A DNA stretch of 10,995 nucleotides, taken from contig MU646478.1 in NCBI GenBank assembly GCA_026770585.1, forward strand, positions 512,487-523,481, read 5' to 3'. The position numbers and the translations under genes are program-made. The DNA is from Baffinella frigidus. Its lineage: Eukaryota; Cryptophyceae; Cryptomonadales; Baffinellaceae. Positions 1 to 6,218 of the stretch are shown here, in pieces. Under the pieces are notes generated by a model. The model worked only from the letters and a program-made list of their open reading frames with translations, made no database searches and was not told the origin of the DNA. The number at the start of each line of letters is the position of its first letter. Position 1 is the first letter of the stretch.

Positions 1-44
<44 letters not shown>

Positions 45-60
45 GAGGGGGGGGCGGGGG
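1..60. repeat. poly-G run at window edge
   Basis: The window opens with more than 40 consecutive G, interrupted only near its end by A and C. Such a run could be a genuine homopolymer or G-rich satellite, or an artefact at a contig edge. Nothing in it looks coding. Confidence is for the run being present, not for its biological reality. Confidence 0.9.
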
Positions 61-142
61 CAAGTGCTGCCTGCCGATGTGAAAACTGCGTTGTTTGAAG
101 CTTTCGACTCGGGGTACAACCCTGGACTCGAAATTGGACGCT

Positions 143-430
143 GGGGATACGGAATGCGAAATGCGAAATATGAAGCACGAGCCACGAAACACGAAACACG
201 AGACGCGAAACGCGAAACACGAAACAAGAGACACGAGACACGAAGCACGACCCCCCGAAACCAGAAACACGAAATACGAACCACGAAAACCCATCCCTGA
301 ACTCCGAACTCCGACCGAAACCAGAAACACGAAATACGAAACACGAAAACCCATCCCCGAACTCCGAACTCCGAACCCCGTAACACGAAACACGAAACAC
401 GAAACACGAAACACGAAACAGGACCCCTAA
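143..430. repeat. degenerate heptamer array, unit CACGAAA
   Basis: The stretch is built on the 7-base unit CACGAAA, perfect near 385-420 and with variants such as CGCGAAA, TACGAAA and AACACGAG elsewhere. A ~56-bp higher-order segment (ACGAAAACCCATCCC followed by GAACTCCGAACTCCGA) occurs twice, at about 281-316 and 343-378. The 7-base period and the C-then-AAA layout match the telomere-like CCCTAAA arrays found later in the window, so a common origin is possible. Open frames here (HETRNTK-like peptides) only translate the repeat and are not called as genes. Confidence 0.85.
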
Positions 431-723
431 TCGCGAAACACGGAAGCAGGGGCACGGGGGCTCGGGAATCACCAGGGCTGCACTCTCTCTCTCTCTCTCG
501 CGCGCACACACACACACTCTCTCTCTTTCTCTCTCTCTCTCTCTTACACACACACACACTCTCTCTCTCTCTGACACACACACCATCCTGGCACAGGGCG
601 GGCACGGGGGCGAGGGAATCACCAGGGCCGCACTCTCTCTCTCTCAGACACACTCTCTCTCTCAGACGCACACACTCTCTCTCACACACACACTCTCACA
701 CTCACACTCACACACTCTCTCTT

Positions 724-759
<36 letters not shown>

Positions 760-874
760 GAACCATCCTGGCACAGGGCGGGGACGGGTGCTCGGGAATC
801 AACCAGGCCGCACACACAGACACACTATCTCTCACACACTCTGTCTCGCTCACACACCTACACAAACCCACACC

Positions 875-918
<44 letters not shown>

Positions 919-1193
919 GACACACATACCATCCTGGCACAGGGCGGGGACGGGGACGAGAGAATCACCAGGGCCGCACTCTCTCTCTCTCACACACACA
1001 CAAACTCTCTCTCACACACACACACTCTCTCTCTCACACACACACACACACTCTCTCTTTCTCTCTCTCTCTCACACACACTCTATCACACACACTCTCT
1101 CGCACACACACACTCTCACTCTCTCTCTCTCTGACACACACACCATCCTGGCACAGGGTGGAGACGGGGGCGCGGGAATCACCAGGGCCGCAC
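431..1193. repeat. compound CT/CA microsatellite with a ~52-bp spacer repeated five times
   Basis: Long runs of (CT)n and (CA)n alternate with a conserved non-simple spacer that begins ACCATCCTGGCACAGGGCGG and ends near AATCACCAGGGCCGCAC. Spacer copies start at about 582, 762, 928 and 1142. A partial first copy lies at 450-482. Spacing is about 180, 166 and 214 bp, varying with microsatellite length. The array is therefore a higher-order tandem repeat, not plain microsatellite. The last copy runs directly into the minus-strand exon-like block that starts at 1194. The open frames across it are low-complexity His/Thr/Leu/Ser or Glu/Arg strings without coding character. Confidence 0.9.
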
Positions 1194-1198
1194 ATGAC

Positions 1199-1243
1199 CT
1201 CATCCTTCTCGCCGAACACCTCCTGGGTTAGCTCGCCGTCAAG
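1199..1243 (-). CDS. exon-like fragment, copy 1, unknown protein (LDGELTQEVFGEKDE)
   Basis: On the minus strand this block reads LDGELTQEVFGEKDE and is followed by GAG|GTCATG, a possible 5' splice donor. The same block recurs at 1409-1453 with its reading frame kept (GELTKEAPGEKDE), which is the main reason to think it is or was coding. The amino-acid composition is acidic and not simple-sequence. No start codon, family or function can be named. The three differences from copy 2 that I see (Q/K, V/A, F/P) all change the protein, so constraint is not shown. It could be an exon remnant carried by the neighbouring satellite. Confidence 0.35.
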
Positions 1244-1261
1244 GTATTCTTCACCACCCTG

Positions 1262-1402
1262 GCACGTCCGTATTGTGCACACCTGAGTGTGGTGTGCACC
1301 ATGTCACGTCCGTGCTGTGAACACCTGAGTGTGTTGTTCACACCGTCACGCCCGTGGTGTGCACACCTGAGTGTGTTGTGCACCCTTTCACGGGTGTGCA
1401 CA
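1262..1402. repeat. 42-bp minisatellite, three units and a partial
   Basis: Units run from about 1262, 1305 and 1347, with a fragment from about 1389. The unit reads CACGTCCGT-RTTGTGCACACCTGAGTGTGTTGTGCACC. GTGCAC-type palindromes occur twice per unit. The array lies exactly between the two copies of the minus-strand exon-like block. Diverged copies of the same unit reappear near 5140-5400. Confidence 0.8.
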
Positions 1403-1408
1403 CATGTC

Positions 1409-1453
1409 CTCATCCTTCTCGCCGGGCGCCTCCTTGGTTAGCTCGCCGCTGAG
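1409..1453 (-). CDS. exon-like fragment, copy 2, unknown protein (GELTKEAPGEKDE)
   Basis: This is the minus-strand homologue of the block at 1199-1243. It is preceded (minus sense) by CCTCAG, so AG|CGGCGAGC could be a 3' splice site. The frame GELTKEAPGEKDE then runs to GAG|GAC, where the GT donor of copy 1 is lost. Copy 1 in turn lacks the AG at the matching upstream position. Each copy thus keeps one plausible splice site and lacks the other. The surrounding CATCCTTCTCGCC and GGTTAGCTCGCCG blocks are shared as well. The function is unknown. Confidence 0.35.
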
Positions 1454-1704
1454 GTCTCGATCCACACCAAGCTACCCAATCACCCTGTTTAAATGTCGAT
1501 TGCAAGCGTTTTGTACGGAGTTGGTCACGTGCCTCCCCCCAAAAGCGGGCCGACACGTCACCAAACTTATGAAAATTACTAAACACGGCCTCTCTTGTAC
1601 AGCTCCCTGGGTTTCAAAAAGGGTGCTTACTCAGCCTCGTGCGGACCGCGTGCCTCTCCCTGGGCCTGTCCTTGCCACGCCAGGCTCTTGGGTAGGGTAT
1701 TTCA

Positions 1705-1800
1705 GGTGCGTTCTTGGAGCCATTGGTGCGTTCTTGGAGCCGTTTTCCTAAAAAAATGACTTTTGAATAACGTTTTCCCTCAGAAACATGACTTTTGAAT
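1705..1800. repeat. two short back-to-back tandem duplications
   Basis: GGTGCGTTCTTGGAGCCATT is duplicated (1705-1724 and 1725-1744, the second ending CGTT). A 30-bp unit CGTTTTCC...TGACTTTTGAAT follows twice (1741-1770 and 1771-1800). Between 1454 and 1704 I see no repeat, motif or convincing coding block; the long plus frame there has no recognisable feature. Confidence 0.8.
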
Positions 1801-1817
1801 ACCCCCCCCTGCAGCCC

Positions 1818-1845
1818 TGCGTGGGTAGGCTCGCCAGCAAGGTGT
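1818..1845 (-). pseudogene. third, short copy of the minus-strand exon-like edge
   Basis: GTGGGTAGGCTCGCCAGCAA followed by GGTGTCGCTCC matches the GGTTAGCTCGCCG(T/C)(C/T)(A/G)AGGT edge seen at 1224-1245 and 1434-1456. Only the upstream edge (minus sense) of the exon-like block is present; the GEKDE part is missing. It is too short for any functional claim. Confidence 0.35.
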
Positions 1846-1869
1846 CGCTCCTCTGCATGTACCCTTCAT

Positions 1870-2110
1870 TTACCCTTGACGCTTTAGTAACGTTCTATGC
1901 CAACTCACAACTTACGCTTTACGCTTTAGTAAAGTTGCCCTTTACGCTGTAGTAAAATTACATGCTAACTTACGATTTACGCTTTACGCGTGAGCAAAGC
2001 TTTAATGGCTGCTTCACGCTTGAGTAAAGCTTTACGCTTGAAGCTTTACTCACGAAGCTTTACACCCGTGTCCTCGCGCAGGGGGCGGGCTTGATGCTTG
2101 AAGCTTTACT
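1870..2110. repeat. imperfect GCTTTACG/AAGCTTTAC repeat field with hairpins
   Basis: The motif TTACGCTTTA and its inverted form TAAAGC recur many times. A ~65-bp unit containing ATGC(C/T)AACT followed by TTACGCTTTACGC is present twice (from about 1897 and 1962). GAGTAAAGCTT (2022-2032) pairs with AAGCTTTACTC (2041-2051) around an 8-base loop. An inverted copy of the GGACACGGGTG repeat core (see 2931-4060) lies at 2063-2089. No coding sequence is supported. Confidence 0.7.
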
Positions 2111-2174
2111 CTGGTATGTTGCGAGATGATTCACGCTGTCGGCGTCACGGACTATCCCCAAGTTGACCGTGCGT

Positions 2175-2400
2175 CCTCACGGCGCAAACCCGCCTTCGAG
2201 CGAACACGCCCAGGCCCCTGAAACCTCTATCCCTCAAGTGGCGAGTGGGCTCATGCGCCCTACGGTAGGGCCCTAGCACCTGCCTAGGGCGAGTTAGGGC
2301 GAATATTCGCCCGTCCGCCACTTCAGGGATACGGTGGCTGCTGAGTGGACGGTGCGAACCCGCCGTTTTGAGCGAAAACTCCCTGGTCCCTGAAACCGCT
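2175..2400. repeat. duplicated flank interrupted by MITEs
   Basis: A block running from GACCGTGCG through AACCCGCC, GAGCGAA and CCCTGAAACC-T-CTA (about 2165-2229) recurs as GACGGTGCG, AACCCGCC, GAGCGAAAA and CCCTGAAACC-G-CTA (about 2349-2401). Each copy ends with a TA that is immediately followed by a different terminal-inverted-repeat element. Confidence 0.6.
2230..2329 (-). mobile_element. 100-bp MITE, TA target-site duplication, complete copy 1
   Basis: The ends are terminal inverted repeats: TCCCTCAAGTGGC at the left and GCCACTTCAGGGA at the right. The element is flanked by TA on both sides (2228-2229 and 2330-2331). It has two internal palindromes, GGGCGAATATTCGCCC and a core around CCCTACGGTAGGG. 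It has no coding capacity, as expected for a non-autonomous DNA transposon. A TA duplication is typical of Tc1/mariner-type transposases, so that superfamily is a reasonable but unproven parent. A second complete copy of exactly 100 bp lies at 10325-10424 in the opposite orientation, and a rearranged one at 2709-2866. Confidence 0.85.
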
Positions 2401-2401
2401 A

Positions 2402-2637
2402 TTGTAGATTTCGGGACCGCGCAGATTTTTTTGAGAACAGGTCGGGGGATCGGGGAACGAAAAAACGTGAAAATGATTCGTTGTGTGTCATCATATGGGC
2501 GGGGGTCGCGATCTTGTCATCAAATCCATGCGTAAGATATCATAAAACCTTAGATGGACGTAACAATCTCCGAGTTTTTTCTATTTTTTTAGATCCCCCG
2601 ACCCGAAGTGAAATCCGCGCGGTCCCGAAATCTACAA
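2402..2637 (+). mobile_element. 236-bp MITE with ~27-bp TIRs and TA flanks
   Basis: The left end TTGTAGATTTCGGGACCGCG and the right end CGCGGTCCCGAAATCTACAA are nearly perfect inverted repeats, extending to ~27 bp with one mismatch. Further in, GGTCGGGGGATC (left) faces GATCCCCCGACC (right). TA dinucleotides flank the element (2400-2401 and 2638-2639). No transposase can be read. The right half is shared with 9211-9492, which shows this is a family. The right end lies 13 bp upstream of a possible splice acceptor (CTCGCAG). Confidence 0.85.
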
Positions 2638-2650
2638 TATACCCTCGCAG

Positions 2651-2704
2651 GTCTCCCCGGAAGCGAGGCGATTCGCCGCCGGGACAGTCTTCTGTGGGGA
2701 GCAC
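2651..2704 (+). pseudogene. exon-like block J, truncated copy 1
   Basis: After CTCGCAG the frame reads VSPEARRFAAGTVFCGEH and then meets TGA at 2705. Copy 2 at 2879-2970 starts at the same AG|GTCTCCC junction and stays open through the equivalent point. The shared ~63 bp, including the acceptor, shows duplication. The stop and the abrupt change into the MITE-derived tandem repeat at 2709 indicate a broken copy. The protein is unknown. Confidence 0.4.
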
Positions 2705-2708
2705 TGAC

Positions 2709-2866
2709 GCTTGTCTAGGTCCCAGGCAGGTCCTAGGGCCCTACCGTAGGGCGCTTGTCTGGGTCCTAGGCAGGTCCTAGGGCCCTACCGTCGGGCGCTT
2801 GTCTAGGTCCTAGGCAGGTCCTAGGGCCCTACCGTAGGGCGTATGAGCCTACTCGGCACTTAAGGG
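2709..2866 (+). mobile_element. rearranged MITE copy with a 44-bp core triplicated
   Basis: Three consecutive 44-bp units (2709-2752, 2753-2796, 2797-2840), each from GCTTGTCT to CCGTAGGGC or CCGTCGGGC, correspond to the central part of the 100-bp MITE. The element's right end follows: GTATGAGCCTACTCGGCACTT and AAGGG. The other terminal repeat is missing. The core has amplified in place, converting a transposon fragment into a minisatellite. Confidence 0.75.
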
Positions 2867-2878
2867 CGAGCCTCGCAG

Positions 2879-2970
2879 GTCTCCCAGGAAGCGTGCGGAT
2901 TCGCCGCCAGGACAGTCGTCTGTGGGGAGCACTGGATCTTGGCTTCCCCGCCCCCTACGCGAGGACACGG
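2879..2970 (+). CDS. exon-like block J, copy 2 (unknown protein, ...CGEHWILASPPPTRGHGC)
   Basis: The block starts after CCTCGCAG and reads VSQEACGFAARTVVCGEHWI, then LASPPPTRGHG. It ends at GGACACGG|GTGCGTGAG, a strong-looking GT donor. Compared with copy 1 (2651-2704), the frame is kept and several changes are conservative. The 3' half, (L/V)A(S/T)PPPARGHGC, recurs on its own at least five more times in the next kilobase. A small cysteine-containing segment is all that can be described. No domain is recognised, and it may be a non-coding repeat that happens to stay open. Confidence 0.35.
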
Positions 2971-3556
2971 GTGCGTGAGGGTGGGGTAGCAGTTATACAC
3001 TCTTTACATGTCACTTTTATACTATCTACAAGTACTTTTAAAGACCCTACATCTATTATTTATTCTTCTCTGGTACGAAACGTGAGGGTGGGTTTTTAGG
3101 GACTGGGTTGTGGCTACCCAGGCCGCAGCACGAGGACTCGGGTGCGTGAGGGGTAGGGTGTACTACTGCGAATCCACAGGGGAAATCTCAAATTCTTTGG
3201 ACACGACACTACAAGTATTTGTAGGTTGCGTTTTAGGGACTGGCTCTTGGGTGCTCCGCCCTCTGTGTGACGACACGGGTGCGTGATGGGGGGGGGCTGG
3301 GCTTAGGACTTAAGGTTTAGGAGATGGAGGCGGAGTGGTGTTTTTTTGTCGCAATCACATACCACAGCGTTCGATGAACGTTGTGAGATTCGAAGCTGTA
3401 GGGTTCAGGGGGATTCCTTGGCTCGTAGCTCGGTTTGTGGCTCGCGTTTCGTGAGGGTAGGGTTTTAGGGACTAGTTCGTGGCTTCCACGCCCCCTGCGC
3501 GAGGACACGGGTGCGCCCTTTCCCCCCCTTTTTGTTGTTGCTGCTGTTGGTGTTGG

Positions 3557-3596
<40 letters not shown>

Positions 3597-4060
3597 GGTG
3601 TTGTTGGTGCTGGTGTTGTTGTTGTTGTTGTTGTTGTTGTTGGTGTTGTTGGTGTTGTTGTTGTTGGTGTTGTTGGTGTTGCTGTTGTTCTTTCTCCCCG
3701 GGCGCGGTTGTTGTTCTTTCTCCCCGGTTCTTTCTCCCCGGCCACCAGGACAGTCTTCTGTGGGAAGCACATGAGAGCACTCTTGGCTTCCCCGCCCCCT
3801 GCGCAAGGACACGGGTGCGAAAGAGGGGGGTAGGGTGTAGGGCTTAGGGTTTAGGAGATGGAGGCTGGGTGGTGATTTTTTGTCGCAATCACACACCACT
3901 GCGTTGGATGAACGTGGTGATCTTCGCTGCTTCGAAGCTGTAGGGTTCGGGGGGCTTTCTTGGTTCGTGGCTCGGTTTGTGGCTCGCGTTACGTGCGGGT
4001 GGGGGTTTAGAGACTGGGTCGTGGCGACCTCGTCCGCTGCGCGAAGACACGGGTGCGCCC
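2931..4060 (+). repeat. dispersed repeat with core GCGAGGACACGGGTGCGTGAG
   Basis: A ~40-60-bp core, GTGGCTTCCCCGCCCCCTGC followed by GCGAGGACACGGGTGCG, often preceded by GTGAGGGT(A/G)GGGTTTTAGGGACTGG, occurs at about 2939-2985, 3081-3160, 3227-3290, 3450-3515, 3782-3830 and 3992-4058. A partial lies at 4408-4440 and an inverted one at 2063-2089. Read in one frame the copies give LASPPPTRGHGC, VATQAAARGLGC, VASTPPARGHGC, LASPPPAQGHGC and VATSSAARRHGC. The copy at 3245 has an in-frame stop. The repeat could come from an amplified exon edge with its donor site. Confidence 0.7.
3532..3690. repeat. TTG trinucleotide array
   Basis: Near-continuous TTG/GTT repeats carry interspersed GGT and GCT. 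The minus strand would read poly-Gln or poly-Asn and the plus strand poly-Val, poly-Leu or poly-Cys. None of these frames has non-repetitive coding sequence attached, so no protein is called. Confidence 0.9.
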
Positions 4061-4242
4061 TTTGTTGTTATTGTTGTTGTGGGTGTTATTTTTGTGTTTG
4101 GTGGTGTTGTTGGTGTTGGTGTTGGTGGTGGTATTGATGTTGATGTTGATGTTGTTGGTGTTGGTGTTGGTGTTGGTGTTGGTGTTTTCCTTCTTCTTCG
4201 TGTTCTTCTTCTTCTTCTTCTTCGTCTTCTTCTTCCCCTTTT
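4058..4242. repeat. GTT/GAT then TTC trinucleotide arrays
   Basis: The second unit of the tandem duplication carries GTT-rich, then TTGATG, GGTGTT and finally TTC-rich runs. Arrays in the two units differ in sequence, so the microsatellite expanded independently after the duplication or was replaced. Confidence 0.85.
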
Positions 4243-4454
4243 TCTGGTGAAGGGTGCAGGGTGTAGGATTCGTGGCGCGATTTTCTTTGTTTGCGCCGTG
4301 TTCGTGTTCTTCATCTTTGTTACTCCCCATCCTCAAGTTGAGTGATTCAAACGTCTATGCACCTTATGGTCCACCTCACTCGTGGAATCGATGTGTGGCT
4401 CGCGCCTTCGCAGAGGGTGGGCGCGAGGACACGTGCGTAAGCGGGGATTGGGGT

Positions 4455-4671
4455 CCAGGGTGCAGGGTTTATGGTTCATGGGGCTTCCTTGGTGTGTAGC
4501 TTGAGCGGGGTTCAGGGTTCAGGGTGCAGAGTTTAGGGTGCAGGAGGATGTTTTGGTGTGTAGCTCGCGTTCCCTGCAGGTGAGGGAAACCCTAACCCCT
4601 AAACCCTAAAGCCCAAACCCTGACACCCATACACTAAACACTCAACACTAAACCCTAAACCCTAAACGCAG
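4455..4671. repeat. telomere-like degenerate repeats with a strand switch
   Basis: Up to about 4550 the plus strand is G-rich (GGGTTCAGGGTTCAGGGTGC, GTTTAGGGTGCAGG). From 4586 it is C-rich (ACCCCTAAACCCTAAAGCCC, CTAAACCCTAAACG). The two are separated by TTGGTGTGTAGCT and CCCTGCAGG. The units are degenerate TTTAGGG/CCCTAAA derivatives. The C-rich arm ends at CGCAG, which could act as a 3' splice site. Confidence 0.8.
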
Positions 4672-4757
4672 GGGGGTGGAGGGATTTCCGGACGAAGACA
4701 ACCGCGACTGGAAGAACCTCGGTCTTGGCGCAAACGTACTCCCTCGAACACCCTTCT
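4672..4757 (+). CDS. exon-like block H, copy 1 (unknown; [13 protein letters not shown])
   Basis: After the heptamer tract and CGCAG, one frame reads [20 protein letters not shown] and then NVLPRTP before running into TA-rich microsatellite. GAACCTCG|GTCTTGG offers a possible donor at 4721-4722. The downstream half is repeated at 4835-4878 and 5017-5059 with the plus frame conserved as N(L/F)G(L/R)GA(N/V)VLP. A minus-strand frame ([10 protein letters not shown]) is also open in the later two copies, so the coding strand is uncertain. No family is recognised. Confidence 0.3.
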
Positions 4758-4915
4758 ATATCTATATAATATATATATGCATATATATATGCATATAGAT
4801 ATATACATATATATACATATGCTATTTTATATATAAAACCTCGGTCGCGGCGCAGTCGTACTCCCCCGAGCACCCTTATATATATGCATATGTATATGTA
4901 TATGTATATATATAA

Positions 4916-4983
<68 letters not shown>

Positions 4984-5059
4984 GCATTTTATATATATAT
5001 ATGTTATTTTATATATGAAACTTCGGTCGCGGCGCAAACGTACTCCCCCAAGCGCCACT
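4755..5059. repeat. TA-rich microsatellite enclosing two block-H copies
   Basis: (TA)n with TATACA and TATGCA variants surrounds two ~43-bp copies of AACCTCGGTCGCGGCGCA followed by GTACTCCCCC (4835-4878 and 5017-5059). The pattern is alternating [exon-like block + TA tract] units of about 121 and 182 bp. Tyr/Ile-rich open frames across the TA tracts are artefacts of the repeat. Confidence 0.85.
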
Positions 5060-5129
5060 TTTCAGAGTGTTGAGAATGCCGAGGCGGGTCCGTCATAACG
5101 CTCGTAGACTATTGGATCACTCGTGATGT

Positions 5130-5400
5130 GCACTCTCTCCCGTCCGTGTCGTGCACACCTGAGTGTGTTAGCATGTTTTTCAATCTATCACGTCCGTGTT
5201 TTACACTTTTTCACGTCTACATGGACGGCCACGCCCGTATTATGCACACACGAGTCTGTTGTGCACACTGGCACAGGTGTTATATGCACACCATATTGCA
5301 CCGCAACTGGCAGGTCATCGGTCTCGTCCTAAACCTACGTCTCGGAGTGTGTTGTTCACACTGTCTCGTCTCTCCTGGGCACACGTTGTTCTATCTGTGA
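5130..5400. repeat. diverged copies of the 42-bp minisatellite
   Basis: CCCGTCCGTGTCGTGCACAC with CTGAGTGTGTTA (from 5149), TCACGTCCGTGTTTTACAC (from 5187), CACGCCCGTATTATGCACAC (from 5230) and GGAGTGTGTTGTTCACACTG (from 5344) match the unit at 1262-1402. Copies are more diverged and spaced out here. Several overlapping open frames exist, but none shows coding character. Confidence 0.65.
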
Positions 5401-5755
5401 CGCCCGTTCTCTCTTGGCTTCTGCCAACACGCCTCCCCGACTGGTACGTACATATACGAAAATGCTGCGCTGGTCGTGCTTTACATCAAAATTCAGCAAC
5501 AAAATAAATCGTCAACCAGAACAAACCAAAACCGGGGTTCTGTCTCGCAGGCAGCCGTGTGTACCGATTTTTTTTCAGAGATACGGCTACCCAGACAACG
5601 CTGACTAGAGAACGTGACTAAACCAGTATACGTATATGGGGCGCAGGTCGTGCTTGATATAAAGAATCAGTACCAAAATAATCATAAATCTAGACAAAAT
5701 AACAACAAAATAAATGATAAATCTAGAAAATTGATCTGTTTTTTCTCACGCGCAG
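5401..5755. other. AT-rich intron-like spacer with an internal partial duplication
   Basis: Two segments resemble each other: ACATATACG...GCTGGTCGTGCTTTACATCA...AACAAAATAAATCGTC (about 5448-5515) and ACGTATATG...GCAGGTCGTGCTTGATATAA...AACAAAATAAATGATA (about 5629-5722). Each leads to an AG junction (TCTCGCAG|GCAGCCG at 5551 and CACGCGCAG|GCGGCCG at 5755). The first junction may be a decayed copy of exon A. Otherwise nothing coding is supported between 5401 and 5755. Confidence 0.4.
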
Positions 5756-5864
5756 GCGGCCGCGGCAACTGATGGACGGTTCGCACCTGTTCCCTCCGGA
5801 CACGTACCCTGACCTCCGCGAAAACTTACTTCATATTTGGCTTAGCGTTGGAGCCATTCTGTAA
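5756..5864 (+). CDS. exon A copy 1, possible 3'-terminal variant
   Basis: The block begins after TTTTTTCTCACGCGCAG, a good polypyrimidine tract and acceptor. With one leading base, the frame reads RPRQLMDGSHLFPPDTYPDL, then RENLLHIWLSVGAIL and TAA at 5862. The first 23 codons match exon C (6220-6288) with mostly third-position changes. The tail matches exon A copy 2, not exon C. If spliced, it would give a short alternative C-terminus. The family is unknown. The copy could equally be a decayed exon with no transcript. Confidence 0.45.
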
Positions 5865-6009
5865 ATTTAGTGCTTAAATCCCCGTCGTCTGTACTGAAAA
5901 TGTGACTAGACCAGTATACGTATGTGACTACACCAGTATACGCATATGGGAATAAACCAGTATATACCAGTGTACGCATATGGGGCTAAACCAGTATATA
6001 CGGGTGCAG

Positions 6010-6118
6010 GTGGCCAAGGCAACTGATTGACGATTCGCATCTGTTCCCGCCGGACACGTACCCGGACCTCTGCGAATCCTTATTTCAGATTGACATTGGA
6101 GCCATTATGTGCATTTAG
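6010..6118 (+). CDS. exon A copy 2, possible 3'-terminal variant
   Basis: The block starts after GGGTGCAG and reads WPRQLIDDSHLFPPDTYPDL, then CESLFQIDIGAIMCI and TAG at 6116. Against copy 1 the tail has a 6-bp gap, a multiple of three, with LL-H-IWLSVGAI facing LF-Q-ID--IGAI, so the frame is maintained through an indel. Substitutions R/W, M/I and R/C against exon C suggest weaker constraint than in copy 1. The upstream intron repeats ACCAGTATA-CGTATATGGGG motifs shared by all three A units. Confidence 0.45.
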
Positions 6119-6218
6119 TGCGTAAATCCCTGTTGTTCTGTACCGAAAATCGTTTGTAATACCGTAAGTAAATATACGAGAGTAATACCGTGAGTAAATA
6201 TACGTATATGGGGTGCAG

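Larger units (their letters stand above)
3301..4260 (+). repeat. ~534-bp tandem duplication
   Basis: From TTTAGGAGATGGAGG (3314-3330) a block runs through TTTTTGTCGCAATCACA, CGATGAACG or GGATGAACG, TTCGAAGCTGTAGGGTTC and GGTTTGTGGCTCGCGTT to the GGACACGGGTGCGCCCTTT core. It recurs about 534 bp later (3848-4060). Each unit ends in a trinucleotide array: TTG-rich in the first, GTT/GAT and then TTC in the second. A looser third copy of the CTTGGYGTGTAGCT segment is visible near 4490 and 4553. The block contains no frame that stays open in both copies outside simple sequence. Confidence 0.75.

Noticed and set aside
64-1282. Open frames across the CACGAAA and CT/CA arrays
   Set aside because: Peptides are HETRNTK- or THTLSLS/REREREK-type repeat translations with no unique coding sequence, except the short GELTQEVFGEKDE block called separately.
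1371-1751. 126-codon plus frame
   Set aside because: It starts inside the 42-bp minisatellite, runs antisense to the better supported GEKDE block and ends in a tandem duplication; composition is not protein-like.
2709-2840. CRISPR-like array of three 44-bp repeats
   Set aside because: Units are contiguous with no unique spacers and match the core of a MITE; the context is eukaryotic.
3465-3847. Long frames on both strands giving poly-Gln, poly-Asn, poly-Thr, poly-Val, poly-Leu or poly-Cys
   Set aside because: They are translations of the TTG trinucleotide array in every frame; flanking residues come from non-conserved repeat sequence.
4655-5058. Tyr/Ile-rich minus-strand frames
   Set aside because: These are products of the TA microsatellite; only the short non-repetitive H blocks inside may have coding history.
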